Assembly: GCF_000265245.1 (NCBI RefSeq)
Contig: NZ_AJKS02000003.1
Span: 62,001-126,000, forward strand
Direction: 5' to 3'
Source of the DNA: Halomonas smyrnensis AAD6
GTDB taxonomy: Bacteria > Pseudomonadota > Gammaproteobacteria > Pseudomonadales > Halomonadaceae
Length of the DNA: 64,000 bases
The translations under genes were made by a program, and so were the position numbers. Below, one piece after another: positions 16,567 through 28,684 of the stretch. Every line of letters starts with the position of its first letter. Within the stretch, counting starts at the first letter, position 1. Below the pieces are notes generated by a model. It was not told where the DNA came from. It did no database searches and saw only the letters and a list, made by a program, of their open reading frames with translations.

Positions 16567-17406
16567 TTATGTTTTTTCTTGTCGCTTCGCCGCCTGCCAG
16601 TGTCGTTCCATGCGCTCGAGCCCCGCTTCCGCCAGCGGCACGCCCTCGTCATCCAGGGCGGCCTCCACCTGACGGAAGCGGCGCTCGAACTTGCCGTTGG
16701 TGACCCGCAGGCAACGTTCGGGGTCGGCATCCAGCGTGCGCGCCAGGTTGACGGCGGCGAACAGCAGATCGCCGACCTCTTCCCTGGCATGGTCATGATC
16801 GTCCTCGGCCAGCGCCTCCTCGACCTCGGCCAGCTCCTCGCGCAGCTTGGCGATCACCCCGCGGGGGTCCGGCCAGTCGAAGCCGACCCGGGCGGCCCGC
16901 TTGGAGAGCTTGGCCGCACGGGACAGCGCCGGCAGATTGCGCGGCACATCGTCCAGCACCGAGGTCACGGCCGCGTCCTCGGCCCGCGCGTCGCGTTCCT
17001 CGGCCTTGAGCGACTCCCAGCGCGAATGCACCTGCTGCGTTTCCACCTCGGCGGCGCTCACGCCCTCGCGCCGCGAGGTCAGGGTGCCGTCGGGGAAGAC
17101 GTGGGGATGACGGTGCAGCATCTTGGCGGTGAGGACATGGACCACCTCATGGAAATCGAAGCGGCCCTCCTCGGCGGCGAACTGACTGTAGTAGACCACC
17201 TGGAACAGCAGATCCCCCAGCTCGCCCGGCAGTTCGTCCCAGGCATGCCGCTCGATGGCGTCGGCGACCTCGTAGGCCTCCTCCAGGGTGTGGGGCACGA
17301 TGCTGTCCCAGTGCTGCTTCACGTCCCAGGGGCAGCCCTGCTCGGGGTCGCGCAGCACCGCCATCAGCGTCAGCAGGTCGTCGAGATCGAAGCGGCGCTC
17401 GCTCAT
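16567..17406 (-). CDS. mazG: nucleoside triphosphate pyrophosphohydrolase MazG
   Basis: 279 residues with two tandem MazG domains (about 1-120 and 150-265). The first carries PWDVKQHWDSIVPHTLEEAYEV and ELGDLLFQVVYY, the second LREELAEVEEAL and EEVGDLLFAAVNLAR; the EExxE/ExxD metal-binding residues are seen in both. It hydrolyses NTPs to NMP and PPi and in E. coli limits ppGpp build-up. Its ATG overlaps the relA stop (ATGA), consistent with the known relA-mazG functional pairing. Confidence 0.93.
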   Translation of the reverse strand: MSERRFDLDDLLTLMAVLRDPEQGCPWDVKQHWDSIVPHTLEEAYEVADAIERHAWDELPGELGDLLFQVVYYSQFAAEEGRFDFHEVVHVLTAKMLHRHPHVFPDGTLTSRREGVSAAEVETQQVHSRWESLKAEERDARAEDAAVTSVLDDVPRNLPALSRAAKLSKRAARVGFDWPDPRGVIAKLREELAEVEEALAEDDHDHAREEVGDLLFAAVNLARTLDADPERCLRVTNGKFERRFRQVEAALDDEGVPLAEAGLERMERHWQAAKRQEKT

Positions 17407-19679
17407 GGCTTCTTGCCCTTCTTCTTGTGGCTCTTGCCGCCGCTGCGCAGGCGACGCACCTCGATGACGTTCGACAGCTGCTGGATGCGCGAGAACAGCC
17501 GCCCGAGCGTCTCCAGGCCGTCCACCTCCAGGGTGATCTGCATCCGCGCGATGCCGTCATCGGTATCGGTCAGGGTGTTCACCGACAGTACGTTGACCTT
17601 CTCGTTGCTGAGCACCGCGGTGACGTCGCGCAAGAGCCCCGAGCGGTCCCAGGCCTGGATCTCGATGTCCACCGGATACTGGGTGCGGGCCCGCTCGCCC
17701 CACTCCACCTCGATCACCCGCTGGGGCTCGTCGAGGCGCAGCTGAAGGATGTTCGGGCAGTCCTCGCGGTGCACGGTGACGCCGCGGCCCTGGGTGATGA
17801 AGCCGACGATCGACTCGCCGGGCACCGGGTGGCAGCAGTTGGCCATGCTGGTCTTGAGGTTGCCGACCCCGAGCACCGTGATGCCGTTGCCATCGGGCTT
17901 GTCGGCGGCCTTGCGCGGCTTGGCCAGCAGCTTGTCGAGCTGCTCCTGATCATCGCTCTCGCCGAACAGCTGCTGGGCCTGGTGCAGCACCTGGCCGATG
18001 CGCAGGTCGCCGGCGCCGAGCGCGGCGTACATGTCCTCGGGACCGGTGTAGTTGACCTGGTTGGCCAGCCGGGTGAGGTCCATGTCGCCGACGTCGAGAC
18101 GCTTCATCTCGCGCTCGAAGAGGATCCGTCCCTCCTCGAGGTTGCGGTCGCGGGCCTGATGCTTGAACCAGGACTGGATCTTGGCCCGTGCCCGGGAGGT
18201 GCACACATAGCCGAGGTTGGGATTGAGCCAGTCGCGGCTCGGGCCGCCCTTGCTGGCGGTGAGGATCTCGACCTGCTGACCGGTGCTGAGCCGGTAGGTC
18301 AGCGGCACGATGCGCCCGTTGACCTTGGCCCCGCGACAGCGGTGGCCGACCTCCGTGTGCACCCGATAGGCGAAGTCGATCGGCGTGGCCTCTCGCGGTA
18401 GATCGATGACGTGGCCGTCGGGGGTGAAGACGTAGATGCGGTCCGGCGCCACGTCGCTGGACAGGCCCTCGCGGAGGTCGCCGAAGTCGCCGACCTCCTC
18501 CTGCCACTCGAGCACCTGGCGCAGCCAGGCGATCTTGTCCTCGTAGCTGGCGCTGCGGGCGTTGGTGTCATGGCCCTTGTAGCGCCAGTGGGCACAGACC
18601 CCGAGCTCGGCCTCCTCGTGCATCGAGAAGGTGCGGATCTGGATCTCCAGCACCTTGCCCTCGGGGCCGAACACCGCGGTGTGCAGCGACTGGTAGCCGT
18701 TCTTCTTGGGGTTGGCGATGTAGTCGTCGAACTCCGTGGGCACGTGATGCCAGCGCGAGTGGACGATGCCGAGCACGGTGTAGCAGTCGGTGATCTCGGG
18801 GACCAGGATGCGCACCGCGCGGATGTCGTGGACCTGGGAGAAGTCGATGTGCTTGCGCTTCATCTTCCGCCAGATCGAATAGATATGCTTGGCGCGCCCG
18901 TCCACCTGGTACTGATGGATGCCCTGGGCCTCCATCAGCCCCTCGAGGGTGGACACCACGTCCTCGATGTAGCGGTTGCGGTCGAGGCGCTTCTCGGCCA
19001 GCTGGCGGGCGATGGTCTTGTAGTCCTCCTCGTGCAGGTAGCGGAAGGACAGGTCCTCCAGCTCCCACTTGAGATGGCCGATGCCGAGCCGGTGGGCCAG
19101 CGGTGCGTAGATATCGAACACCTCGCGGGCCACCTGCAGGCGCTTCTCGCGCGGCGCATCGCGCACCTGGCGCAGCGCGCAGGTGCGCTCGGCGATCTTG
19201 ATCAGCGCCACACGCACGTCGTCGATCATGTTGACCAGCATCTTGCGCAGGTTGTCCTGCTGGTCGTGCTGGCTCAGCCCCTGGCTCGGCATCTGGGAGG
19301 TGCTGATGGCGGCCATCTGCAGCACGCCGTCGATCAGCCCGGCGACCTCATGGCCGAAGCGCTTGGTGACCTCGGCCAAATCGATCAGCCCCTCGCGCAC
19401 CGCGCGATACAGCACCGCGGCCTCGAGGGCCGGCTGGTCGAGGCGCAGCTCGCCGAGGATATCGGCCATTTCCAGGCCCATGCGGAAGCTCGAGCCGTCC
19501 TTGAGCCAGGTCTTGTGAGGCCGGTCGGACTCCTGCTCGAGTCGCTGGGCCAGCTCGCAGGCCACGCGCATCTCGTCGCCGTCGCGCAGCTTGACGTCGT
19601 CCTGGAGACGCTCGACCCAGCGGGGGATATCGACCGTCCCCCACTCGGTCAGGGGCTGATCTTCCCGCACTTTAACCAT
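17403..19679 (-). CDS. relA: GTP pyrophosphokinase RelA
   Basis: 758 residues. Ribosome-associated (p)ppGpp synthetase of the stringent response. The N-terminal pseudo-hydrolase domain lacks the HDxxED motif (VLYRAVREGLIDLAEVTKRF in its place), so it should be synthesis-only. The synthetase part has GRAKHIYSIWRKMKRKHIDF and EIQIRTFSMHEEAELGVCAH, followed by TGS (VFTPDGHVIDLPREATPIDF), a helical/zinc region (NCCHPVPGESIVGFI) and a C-terminal ACT domain. The start MVKVREDQPLTEWG lies within the last codons of rlmD (8-nt overlap). Confidence 0.95.
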   Translation of the reverse strand: MVKVREDQPLTEWGTVDIPRWVERLQDDVKLRDGDEMRVACELAQRLEQESDRPHKTWLKDGSSFRMGLEMADILGELRLDQPALEAAVLYRAVREGLIDLAEVTKRFGHEVAGLIDGVLQMAAISTSQMPSQGLSQHDQQDNLRKMLVNMIDDVRVALIKIAERTCALRQVRDAPREKRLQVAREVFDIYAPLAHRLGIGHLKWELEDLSFRYLHEEDYKTIARQLAEKRLDRNRYIEDVVSTLEGLMEAQGIHQYQVDGRAKHIYSIWRKMKRKHIDFSQVHDIRAVRILVPEITDCYTVLGIVHSRWHHVPTEFDDYIANPKKNGYQSLHTAVFGPEGKVLEIQIRTFSMHEEAELGVCAHWRYKGHDTNARSASYEDKIAWLRQVLEWQEEVGDFGDLREGLSSDVAPDRIYVFTPDGHVIDLPREATPIDFAYRVHTEVGHRCRGAKVNGRIVPLTYRLSTGQQVEILTASKGGPSRDWLNPNLGYVCTSRARAKIQSWFKHQARDRNLEEGRILFEREMKRLDVGDMDLTRLANQVNYTGPEDMYAALGAGDLRIGQVLHQAQQLFGESDDQEQLDKLLAKPRKAADKPDGNGITVLGVGNLKTSMANCCHPVPGESIVGFITQGRGVTVHREDCPNILQLRLDEPQRVIEVEWGERARTQYPVDIEIQAWDRSGLLRDVTAVLSNEKVNVLSVNTLTDTDDGIARMQITLEVDGLETLGRLFSRIQQLSNVIEVRRLRSGGKSHKKKGKKP

Positions 19680-21105
19680 CGCTTGACGCTCCTTCGTCCC
19701 GCTGCCCGGCGTCCGGGTGCTCGAGCAGCAGCATGGATTCCAGATGGGCGGTGTGGGCGAACATGTCGGCCACCGCCCACCGCCGGATGACGTAGCCCGC
19801 CTGCACCAGATGCGCGGCATCCCGCGCCAGGGTGGCCGGATCGCAGGACACGTAGAGCACCCGCGGCACCGGTCGTTCGGCCAGCGCCCGGCACACGGCC
19901 TCGGCGCCGTCGCGGGGCGGGTCGAGCAGCACGTGGCGCAGCCCGGGCGCGTCGAACAGGGCGCCCACGGCCTCGCTGCGGTTGAGGTCGGCCTGACGGG
20001 CCGTCACCTCGAGCGCGTTGCAGCGGGCATTGTCGGCCAGCCGTTCGACCATCGCCGGGCTGCCCTCCACCGCCGTCACCTCGGCGCCCAGGGCCGCCAG
20101 CGGTAGGCTAAAGTTGCCGACCCCGGCGAACAGGTCGAGCACCCGCTCGCCGGGCGCCAGCGGCGAGAGCCATGCCAGCGCCTCGGTCACCATGCGCTGG
20201 TTGACCGCCTCGTTGGCCTGCAGGAAATCGCCGGGGGCGAAACCCAGCCGCAGCGAACGTTCGTCGACCGCCAGGTGAGCGTGCAGGTCCGGTGCCGGCG
20301 TCAGCCATTCGAAGGTCGGCGATTCGCGCCCCACCCAGCGCGCCAGATGCAAGCCGCGGGCCAGGGCGAACTCGCGCCAGCGGCGGGTATCGGCGTCGTG
20401 CTCGCGCAGCTGGCGGACCACCAGGGTCACACCGGCGTCGCTCGAGGACAGCTCCAGATGGCCGACCTGCCGCGGCGCCTCCAGTTCGGCCAGATGCCGG
20501 TGCAGCGGCGCCAGCAAGTCGGCCAGCGCCGGCACCAGAATGGGGCAGTCGTCGAGATCCACCAGCCGGTGGCTGTGCCGGGCGCGGAAGCCCAGGTGCA
20601 CTCCGCCCTCGGCGTCGACCTTGACGCCGAGGCGCGCCCGGCGCCGATAGCCCTCACCGGCCTCCGCCAGCAGCTCGGGCTCGCCGTCCGGGGCGATGCC
20701 CTGGCGGGCCAGCAGCTCGCGCAGCACCGCCTGCTTGTGACGACGCTGCCCGTCCAGGCTCAGGTGCTGCAGGTCGCAGCCGCCGCAGGTGCCGTAGTGG
20801 ACGCAGGGCGGCGTGACGCGCTCGGGCGAGGCCTCGACCACCTCGCGCACGTGGGCCTCGTCGAAGCGCTGGCGGGTCCGATGCACGGCGATCTCGACGC
20901 GCTCGCCCGGCAGGGCTCCGTCGACGAACACCGTCTTGCCGTCGGCCAGACGCCCCACGCCGCGACCGTCATGGGCCAGGCCATCGATCGTCAGGATGGC
21001 GCCCTGATCGCCGCCGCCACGGGCGGCCTTCTTGCCGCGTTTCGCCGTCTGCAGCCCCGAGACGCCGGAGCTCGCCCGCGCGGGGCGTCGTTGTCCCAGC
21101 CCCAC
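19672..21105 (-). CDS. rlmD: 23S rRNA (uracil-1939-C5)-methyltransferase RlmD
   Basis: 477 residues from a GTG at 21105 with GGAG 7 nt upstream, directly after the cysM stop (TGAGGTG); a longer frame runs into cysM but would overlap it. An N-terminal TRAM domain (about 25-85), 4Fe-4S cysteines in CVHYGTCGGCDLQHL plus a later Cys (DDCPIL), the SAM motif VLDLFAGVGNFSLPLA, and the catalytic VLYVSCDPATLARD. It methylates U1939 of 23S rRNA. The rlmD-relA-mazG order is conserved in gammaproteobacteria. Confidence 0.93.
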   Translation of the reverse strand: MGLGQRRPARASSGVSGLQTAKRGKKAARGGGDQGAILTIDGLAHDGRGVGRLADGKTVFVDGALPGERVEIAVHRTRQRFDEAHVREVVEASPERVTPPCVHYGTCGGCDLQHLSLDGQRRHKQAVLRELLARQGIAPDGEPELLAEAGEGYRRRARLGVKVDAEGGVHLGFRARHSHRLVDLDDCPILVPALADLLAPLHRHLAELEAPRQVGHLELSSSDAGVTLVVRQLREHDADTRRWREFALARGLHLARWVGRESPTFEWLTPAPDLHAHLAVDERSLRLGFAPGDFLQANEAVNQRMVTEALAWLSPLAPGERVLDLFAGVGNFSLPLAALGAEVTAVEGSPAMVERLADNARCNALEVTARQADLNRSEAVGALFDAPGLRHVLLDPPRDGAEAVCRALAERPVPRVLYVSCDPATLARDAAHLVQAGYVIRRWAVADMFAHTAHLESMLLLEHPDAGQRDEGASSDG

Positions 21106-21106
21106 C

Positions 21107-22003
21107 TCAGGACTCCGGGGCGAACAGGCCGGTGGACAGATAGCGGTCGCCACGGTCGCAGACGATGAACACGATCACCGCGTTCTCGACCTCCTCGGCA
21201 ACGCGCAGCGCCCCGGCGAGCGCCCCGCCGGACGACACGCCGGCCAGGATGCCCTCTTCCCGGGCCAGGCGACGCATATGATCCTCGGCCTCGGCCTGGC
21301 CGATGTCCAGCACCCGGTCGACGCGGGCGGGCTCGAAGATGCCCGGCAGATAGGCCTCGGGCCAGCGGCGGATACCGGCGATGCTGGCGCCATCTTCCGG
21401 CTGCAGGCCGACCACCTGCACCTCGGGGCTCTGCTCCTTGAGGTAGCGCGAGACGCCCATGATGGTGCCGGTGGTGCCCATGGAGCTGATGAAATGGGTG
21501 ATGGTGCCACCGGTCTGCTCCCACAGCTCGGGGCCGGTGCCCTGGTAGTGTGCCAGCGGATTGTCGGGGTTGGCGAACTGATCGAGCGGCTTGCCCTCGC
21601 CGCGGGCGATCATCGTCTCGGCCAGGTCGCGGGCCGCCTCCATGCCCCCCTCGCGGCTGACCTCGATCAGCTCGGCACCGTAGGCGGCCATGGCCTGCTT
21701 GCGCTCGCTGGAGGCGTTCTCCGGCATGATCAGGATCAGTCGATAGCCCTTGATCGCCGCGGCCATGGCCAGGGCGATGCCGGTATTGCCCGAGGTCGCC
21801 TCGACGAGGGTGTCGCCCGGAGTGATGGTTCCGCGCGCCTCGGCCTGCTCGAGCATGGACAGCGCCGGACGGTCCTTGACCGACCCGGCCGGATTGTTGC
21901 CCTCGAGCTTGGCGAGCAGGGTGTTGTTGCGCCCTGCCGTGATGCGCTTCAGGCGGACCAGCGGCGTGTGGCCGATGGTCTCCTCCAGGGTGGGGAAATG
22001 CAT
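21107..22003 (-). CDS. cysM: cysteine synthase B (O-acetylserine sulfhydrylase)
   Basis: 298 residues. PLP enzyme making cysteine from O-acetylserine and sulfide or thiosulfate. The PLP Lys is in [12 protein letters not shown] (about 41), substrate loop TSGNTG, phosphate loop GTTGTIMG and the CysM-type insertion with SSGGAL. The short length and the [10 protein letters not shown] motif favour CysM over CysK. Start [15 protein letters not shown] has AAGGA 8 nt upstream. First gene of the cysM-rlmD-relA-mazG run, divergent from the sensor kinase. Confidence 0.92.
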   Translation of the reverse strand: MHFPTLEETIGHTPLVRLKRITAGRNNTLLAKLEGNNPAGSVKDRPALSMLEQAEARGTITPGDTLVEATSGNTGIALAMAAAIKGYRLILIMPENASSERKQAMAAYGAELIEVSREGGMEAARDLAETMIARGEGKPLDQFANPDNPLAHYQGTGPELWEQTGGTITHFISSMGTTGTIMGVSRYLKEQSPEVQVVGLQPEDGASIAGIRRWPEAYLPGIFEPARVDRVLDIGQAEAEDHMRRLAREEGILAGVSSGGALAGALRVAEEVENAVIVFIVCDRGDRYLSTGLFAPES

Positions 22004-22034
22004 GCAACCGTCCTTCTGGAAACGTCTTTTCGGC

Positions 22035-22063
22035 ATTATATCCTCGGGCACCGACACTGGACA
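22035..22063 (-). promoter_or_regulatory. promoter for cysM-rlmD-relA-mazG
   Basis: On the minus strand TGTCCA (22058-22063), 17-nt spacer, then a perfect TATAAT (22035-22040), about 32 nt before the cysM ATG. The -35 is weak (3/6). Confidence 0.5.
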
Positions 22064-22122
22064 GGCATCCTGTTCGGCTGTGGCATACTGGGCCACGACA
22101 CTCCAGCCGACGAGCCCTCCCG

Positions 22123-24810
<2,688 letters not shown>

Positions 24811-24845
24811 TCGGGCGAGGGGCCGGATCGCTCCGGCACCCCGCC

Positions 24846-25223
24846 TCAGGCCTCGAGCACCACGAAGGCCACGGCGAAGGCCGCCTCGTCGGACAGCGAC
24901 AGGTGAAGGTTCCTGACGCCTTCGGCCTCGGCGAGCTCCCGGGCTCGCCCGGACAGCACCAGCGCCGGGCGCCCCAGGGCATCGTTGACGACCTGGATCT
25001 CGGTCCAGCGCATGCCGTGACGCAGCCCGGTGCCCAGCGCCTTGACGAAGGCCTCCTTGGCGGCGAAACGCTTGGCCAGGAAGGCGGCCGTCTGACCGCG
25101 CTCCCGGTAGCGCGCCAGCTCGTCGTCGCCCAGCACCCGCCGGGCGAAGCGCTCGCCGTGACGCGCCTGGGCGGCCTCGAAGCGCGCCACCCGGGCGATA
25201 TCGGTGCCGACCCCGAGGATCAT
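24846..25223 (-). CDS. acpS: holo-[acyl-carrier-protein] synthase
   Basis: 125 residues, the usual size. It transfers 4'-phosphopantetheine from CoA to acyl carrier protein. Motifs are [16 protein letters not shown] (metal Asp 8), [21 protein letters not shown] (metal Glu and CoA binding) and [19 protein letters not shown]. Its start overlaps the pdxJ stop by 4 nt (ATGA), so it is the last cistron of the recO-pdxJ-acpS run. It converges on barA with a 35-bp gap. Confidence 0.95.
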   Translation of the reverse strand: MILGVGTDIARVARFEAAQARHGERFARRVLGDDELARYRERGQTAAFLAKRFAAKEAFVKALGTGLRHGMRWTEIQVVNDALGRPALVLSGRARELAEAEGVRNLHLSLSDEAAFAVAFVVLEA

Positions 25224-26032
25224 CCGCAGCAGCCGCCGTCGGCCTGATGGTCGTGATCATGCTCGTGGTCGTGCTCGTCGAGCGCCGCCACGAATCCCGC
25301 CTCCTGGCCGGCGATCGCCAGGCGCTTCATCTCCGCCACCGCCTCCTTGAGGCCGACGAACAGCGAGCGCGCGATGATGGCGTGGCCGATGTTGAGCTCG
25401 CAAAGCCCCGGGATGGCGGCGATGGCCTCGACGTTGTGATAGTGCAGGCCGTGGCCGGCGTTGACGGTCAACCCCAGCTCGCCGGCCATCTCCGCGGCGG
25501 CCACCAGGCGGGCGTGCTCGGCGGCCGCCTCCGCGCCGGTGGCCTCGGCATAGGCCCCGGTGTGCAGCTCGATCACCGGCGCCCCGGCCCTGGCCGCCGC
25601 CTCGATCTGCGCCGGCTCCGGGTCGATGAACAGCGACACCTCCGAGCCCGCCGCGGCGAGACGGCGGCAGGCCGCCTCGATCGCCTCGAAGCCGCCAACC
25701 ACATCCAGGCCGCCCTCGGTGGTCAGCTCCTCGCGCTTCTCCGGCACCAGACACACGTGGGCCGGGCGAATCTCCTCGGCCAGCGCCAGCATCGCCTCGG
25801 TGACCGCCATCTCCAGATTCATGCGCGTGTTGAGCACCTCCGCCAGCAGCCGCACGTCACGCTCCTGGATGTGCCGGCGGTCCTCGCGCAGGTGAACGGT
25901 GATGCCGTCGGCCCCGGCCTCCTCGGCCAGCAGCGCCGCCTGGACGGGATCGGGATAGCGGGTGCCGCGCGCCTGACGCAGGGTGGCGATATGGTCGATG
26001 TTGACGCCGAGCAGGATGCGGGGAGGATGCAT
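25220..26032 (-). CDS. pdxJ: pyridoxine 5'-phosphate synthase with a His/Cys-rich tail
   Basis: 270 residues. TIM-barrel enzyme condensing 3-amino-2-oxopropyl phosphate and deoxyxylulose 5-phosphate into pyridoxine 5'-phosphate. Family motifs are [32 protein letters not shown], the catalytic Glu in [24 protein letters not shown] and [14 protein letters not shown]. The normal fold ends near residue 250; here it continues with alternating Asp/Glu-His (five His at 254-262) and ends GGCCG, resembling a metal-binding tail. The start was chosen at [13 protein letters not shown] with GGAG 9 nt upstream. Confidence 0.93.
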   Translation of the reverse strand: MHPPRILLGVNIDHIATLRQARGTRYPDPVQAALLAEEAGADGITVHLREDRRHIQERDVRLLAEVLNTRMNLEMAVTEAMLALAEEIRPAHVCLVPEKREELTTEGGLDVVGGFEAIEAACRRLAAAGSEVSLFIDPEPAQIEAAARAGAPVIELHTGAYAEATGAEAAAEHARLVAAAEMAGELGLTVNAGHGLHYHNVEAIAAIPGLCELNIGHAIIARSLFVGLKEAVAEMKRLAIAGQEAGFVAALDEHDHEHDHDHQADGGCCG

Positions 26033-26146
26033 GGGGAACTCTCCAGGTCCGGAATACGAGGAAAACAGGGTCACAAGGATAAGGGTAAGCGGACGGTCGC
26101 CCAAGCGCCCTGGCCTGCCGTTCGGCACAGGCCGTTGACCGTGCCC

Positions 26147-26860
26147 TCAGCCGCGGGCGGCGTCCTCGCCGGCCCGGCGGCGCGCCACCAGCTGCTGCAT
26201 CCACTCGCGGGAGCGCAGTGGCCGGCTGCCCAGCAGCGGCGCCAGCGCCGCCCGGGTCACCGCCTTGGCCGGGCCGGCGAGACCCGGCTCGCGCCAGTCG
26301 CCGCCGGACAGCAGCTTGAGCGTACGGCCGTCGATGCCGCGCTCGGCGGCCACGAAGGCGCGGGAATCGACGTCGAGGCGATAGCGGGTCTGGGGATCGA
26401 GGGCCTCACCGCCCGGCGTGCAGAAGCGCGGCTCGGCATCCAGCGCCTCGAGCAGCGACAGTTCCAGGCGACGCAAGGCACCGGCCCGGCCGTCCGGGCG
26501 CGGCAGCGCCTCCAGGGCGGCGGCGTAGAAGGCGAAGACATCGCCCACCGGCAGCTCCACCGGCAACAGCCGGGTGAGCAGCTCATTGGCGTAGAGACCG
26601 CACAGCAGCCCCTCCCCCACCAGCATCGCCGCCGGCGCTCGACTCTCCATCAGCGACAGGCGCTTGAGCTCGCCCTGACCGCTCCAGGTGATGTGCAGCG
26701 GCGCGAAGGGCTGCAGGGTCGCCCGGGCACGACTCCCAGGGCGCTGCACGCCTCGCGCCACGGCCCGCACGCGCCCGTGATCGAGCGTCAGAAGCTCGAC
26801 CAGGGCGCTGGTCTCGCGGTAGGGGCGCTTGTGCAGCAGATAGGCTGGCTGGGGTTGCAT
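26147..26860 (-). CDS. recO: DNA repair protein RecO
   Basis: 237 residues, the usual length, from the ATG at 26860 (AAGGA 6 nt upstream). The N-terminal OB fold begins MQPQPAYLLHKRPYRETSAL, then FAPLHITWSGQGELKRLS, a helical domain (LLCGLYANELLTRLLPV) and the C-terminal ALAPLLGSRPLRSREWM. RecO loads RecA onto SSB-coated gaps with RecR. The frame is also open upstream through an octanucleotide repeat to a GTG at 27007, which would add 49 residues of WPLGRLAA repeats; the short start matches the family. Confidence 0.9.
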   Translation of the reverse strand: MQPQPAYLLHKRPYRETSALVELLTLDHGRVRAVARGVQRPGSRARATLQPFAPLHITWSGQGELKRLSLMESRAPAAMLVGEGLLCGLYANELLTRLLPVELPVGDVFAFYAAALEALPRPDGRAGALRRLELSLLEALDAEPRFCTPGGEALDPQTRYRLDVDSRAFVAAERGIDGRTLKLLSGGDWREPGLAGPAKAVTRAALAPLLGSRPLRSREWMQQLVARRRAGEDAARG

Positions 26861-26871
26861 GATCGGTCCTT

Positions 26872-26967
26872 CGGCCAGGCGGCCAAGCGGCCAAGCGGCC
26901 AAGCGGCCAAGCGGCCAAGCGGCCAAGCGGCCAAGCGGCCAAGCGGCCAAGCGGCCAAGCGGCCAAG
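26872..26967. repeat. 12-copy tandem octanucleotide repeat upstream of recO
   Basis: Unit CGGCCAAG (plus strand), eleven perfect copies (26880-26967) and one variant CGGCCAGG (26872-26879), 96 bp in all. It begins 12 bp upstream of the recO start and fills the era-recO gap. The unit is not a multiple of three, and three units cycle through all frames without a stop (Leu-Gly-Arg-Leu-Ala-Ala-Trp-Pro). Such arrays change copy number by slipped-strand mispairing. Confidence 0.97.
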
Positions 26968-27056
26968 CGAAGGATAACGGCCAGGTCGCAAGGGGCCAGG
27001 CGTTCACCGCTCCTGGCGACCGCTATCCTGGCTGATCGGCGCTTGGCGCTTAACGG

Positions 27057-27956
27057 TCAGTCCAGGTCGTAGCCCAGGCTCTTCAGGGCCCGCTCGTCGT
27101 CGGACCAGCCGCTCTTGACCTTGACCCAGAGGTTGAGCATGACCTTGGCGTCCAGCGCCCGCTCCATGTCGAGGCGTGCCTCGCGGCCGATCTTCTTGAT
27201 CCGCTCGCCGCGCTCGCCGATCAGGATCTTCTTCTGACCGTGGCGCTCGACCATGATCAGGGCGCTGATATGCACCACCCGGCCCTCGTCGCGGAACTCC
27301 TCGATCTCGACGGTCATCTGGTAGGGCAGCTCGTCGCCAAGCTGGCGCATGACCTTCTCGCGAACCAGTTCGGCGGCCAGGAAGCGCTGGCTCTTGTCGG
27401 TGACCTGGTCCTCGGGGAAGTAGTGGATGCTCTCGGGCAGGTGCTTGGCGACCTCGGCCTCCAGCGCCTCCACATGGGTGCCGTGCTTGGCGGCGATCGG
27501 CACGATGGCGGCGAAGTCCCGCCGCGCGCCGACCGATTCCAGCCAGGGCAGCAGCTCCTTCTTGTCCTTGAGACGGTCGACCTTGTTGACCGCCAGGATC
27601 ACCGGCACCTCGACCTTGGCCAGGCGGTCGAGCACCACCTGGTCTTCCTGGGTCCAGCGCGTGCGATCGATGATGAAGACCACCGCATCCACGTCACGCA
27701 GGGCCTGGGTGGCGGCCTGGTTCATGAAGCGGTTGATGGCCTTGTCACGATCCTTCTCGAGGATGTGGATGCCCGGGGTGTCGACGTAGATGAACTGATC
27801 GTCGTCCTCGGTCTTGATGCCCATGACCTGATGGCGCGTGGTCTGAGGGCGCCGCGAGGTGATGGAGATCTTCTGGCCGAGGATGCGGTTCATCAGCGTC
27901 GATTTACCGACGTTGGGGCGGCCGACGATGGCCACGAAACCACAGCGTTGCGTCAT
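27057..27956 (-). CDS. era: GTPase Era
   Basis: 299 residues. Essential GTPase for 16S rRNA maturation and 30S assembly. G1 [13 protein letters not shown]3 DTPGIH, G4 NKVDRL, then the C-terminal KH domain with [30 protein letters not shown]. The ATG overlaps the rnc stop by 4 nt (ATGA). In many gammaproteobacteria recO follows era closely; here 196 bp with the octanucleotide array intervene. Confidence 0.96.
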   Translation of the reverse strand: MTQRCGFVAIVGRPNVGKSTLMNRILGQKISITSRRPQTTRHQVMGIKTEDDDQFIYVDTPGIHILEKDRDKAINRFMNQAATQALRDVDAVVFIIDRTRWTQEDQVVLDRLAKVEVPVILAVNKVDRLKDKKELLPWLESVGARRDFAAIVPIAAKHGTHVEALEAEVAKHLPESIHYFPEDQVTDKSQRFLAAELVREKVMRQLGDELPYQMTVEIEEFRDEGRVVHISALIMVERHGQKKILIGERGERIKKIGREARLDMERALDAKVMLNLWVKVKSGWSDDERALKSLGYDLD

Positions 27957-28642
27957 GAGCGACCTCCATGGCCTTCGAGGTGGGACAGGGCCATCTCGGC
28001 GGCCTGCTGTTCGGCGTGGCGGCGGCTGGAACCGATCCCCAGGGTATGCTCCTCGAGCATCTCGACGTGACATTCGACGGTGAAGGTCTGGGCATGGGCC
28101 TCGCCCTCCACCGAGATCACCTCGTAGCGCGGCAGCGCCGACTGACGCGACTGCAGGAACTCCTGCAGCCGGGTCTTGGGATCCTTCTGGGTATCCTGCA
28201 GGTTGATGTCCTCCAGGCGCTCGGCGTACCAGGCCAGCACGCGGGCACGAGCGGTTTCCATGCCGGCGTCCAGATAGATGGCGCCGATCACCGCCTCGAC
28301 CGCATCGGCGAGGATCGAGTCGCGGCGATGGCCGCCGCTCTTCATCTCGCCGGAGCCCAGCAGCAGGTGGCCGCCGAACTCCATCTCACGAGCCAGCTCG
28401 GCCAGGGTCTGGCCCTTGACCAGCCGCGCGCGCAGGCGCGACAGCTGCCCTTCCCGCGCCTGCGGGAAGCGCTGGAAGAGGTCCTCGGCGATGACGAAGT
28501 TGACGATGGAGTCGCCGAGAAACTCCAGGCGTTCGTTGTTGCGGCCGCCGTAGCTGCGATGAGTCAGGGCCAGCTCGAGCAGGTCGGGCTGCGCGAAGTC
28601 ATGGCCGATGCGACGGCTGAATTGGGTCAGGGAATTGCTCAC
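27953..28642 (-). CDS. rnc: ribonuclease III
   Basis: 229 residues. Double-strand-specific endoribonuclease for rRNA processing and mRNA decay. Catalytic signature [21 protein letters not shown] (about 36-56), second acidic patch [14 protein letters not shown], and a C-terminal dsRNA-binding domain ([14 protein letters not shown]...[19 protein letters not shown]). It sits between lepB (42-bp gap) and era (4-nt overlap), the standard lepA-lepB-rnc-era order. Confidence 0.96.
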   Translation of the reverse strand: MSNSLTQFSRRIGHDFAQPDLLELALTHRSYGGRNNERLEFLGDSIVNFVIAEDLFQRFPQAREGQLSRLRARLVKGQTLAELAREMEFGGHLLLGSGEMKSGGHRRDSILADAVEAVIGAIYLDAGMETARARVLAWYAERLEDINLQDTQKDPKTRLQEFLQSRQSALPRYEVISVEGEAHAQTFTVECHVEMLEEHTLGIGSSRRHAEQQAAEMALSHLEGHGGRS

Positions 28643-28684
28643 GAAGCTCCTGCTATGTCATGCAAGGAATGCCGCTCCCGGCAT

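Noticed and set aside
13650..16703. 1017-codon plus-strand open frame
   Set aside because: Antisense to ppc, whose catalytic motifs and length are exact; the frame is an effect of high GC content.
17403..19679. bifunctional SpoT-type enzyme
   Set aside because: The HDxxED hydrolase motif is absent, and the mazG/rlmD neighbours are those of relA.
26872..26967. CRISPR-like array
   Set aside because: Units are 8 bp with no spacers; it is a simple tandem repeat.
26861..27007. N-terminal extension of RecO by WPLGRLAA repeats as the normal protein
   Set aside because: The family start at MQPQPAYLLHKR has a good ribosome site; the extension is kept only as a finding.
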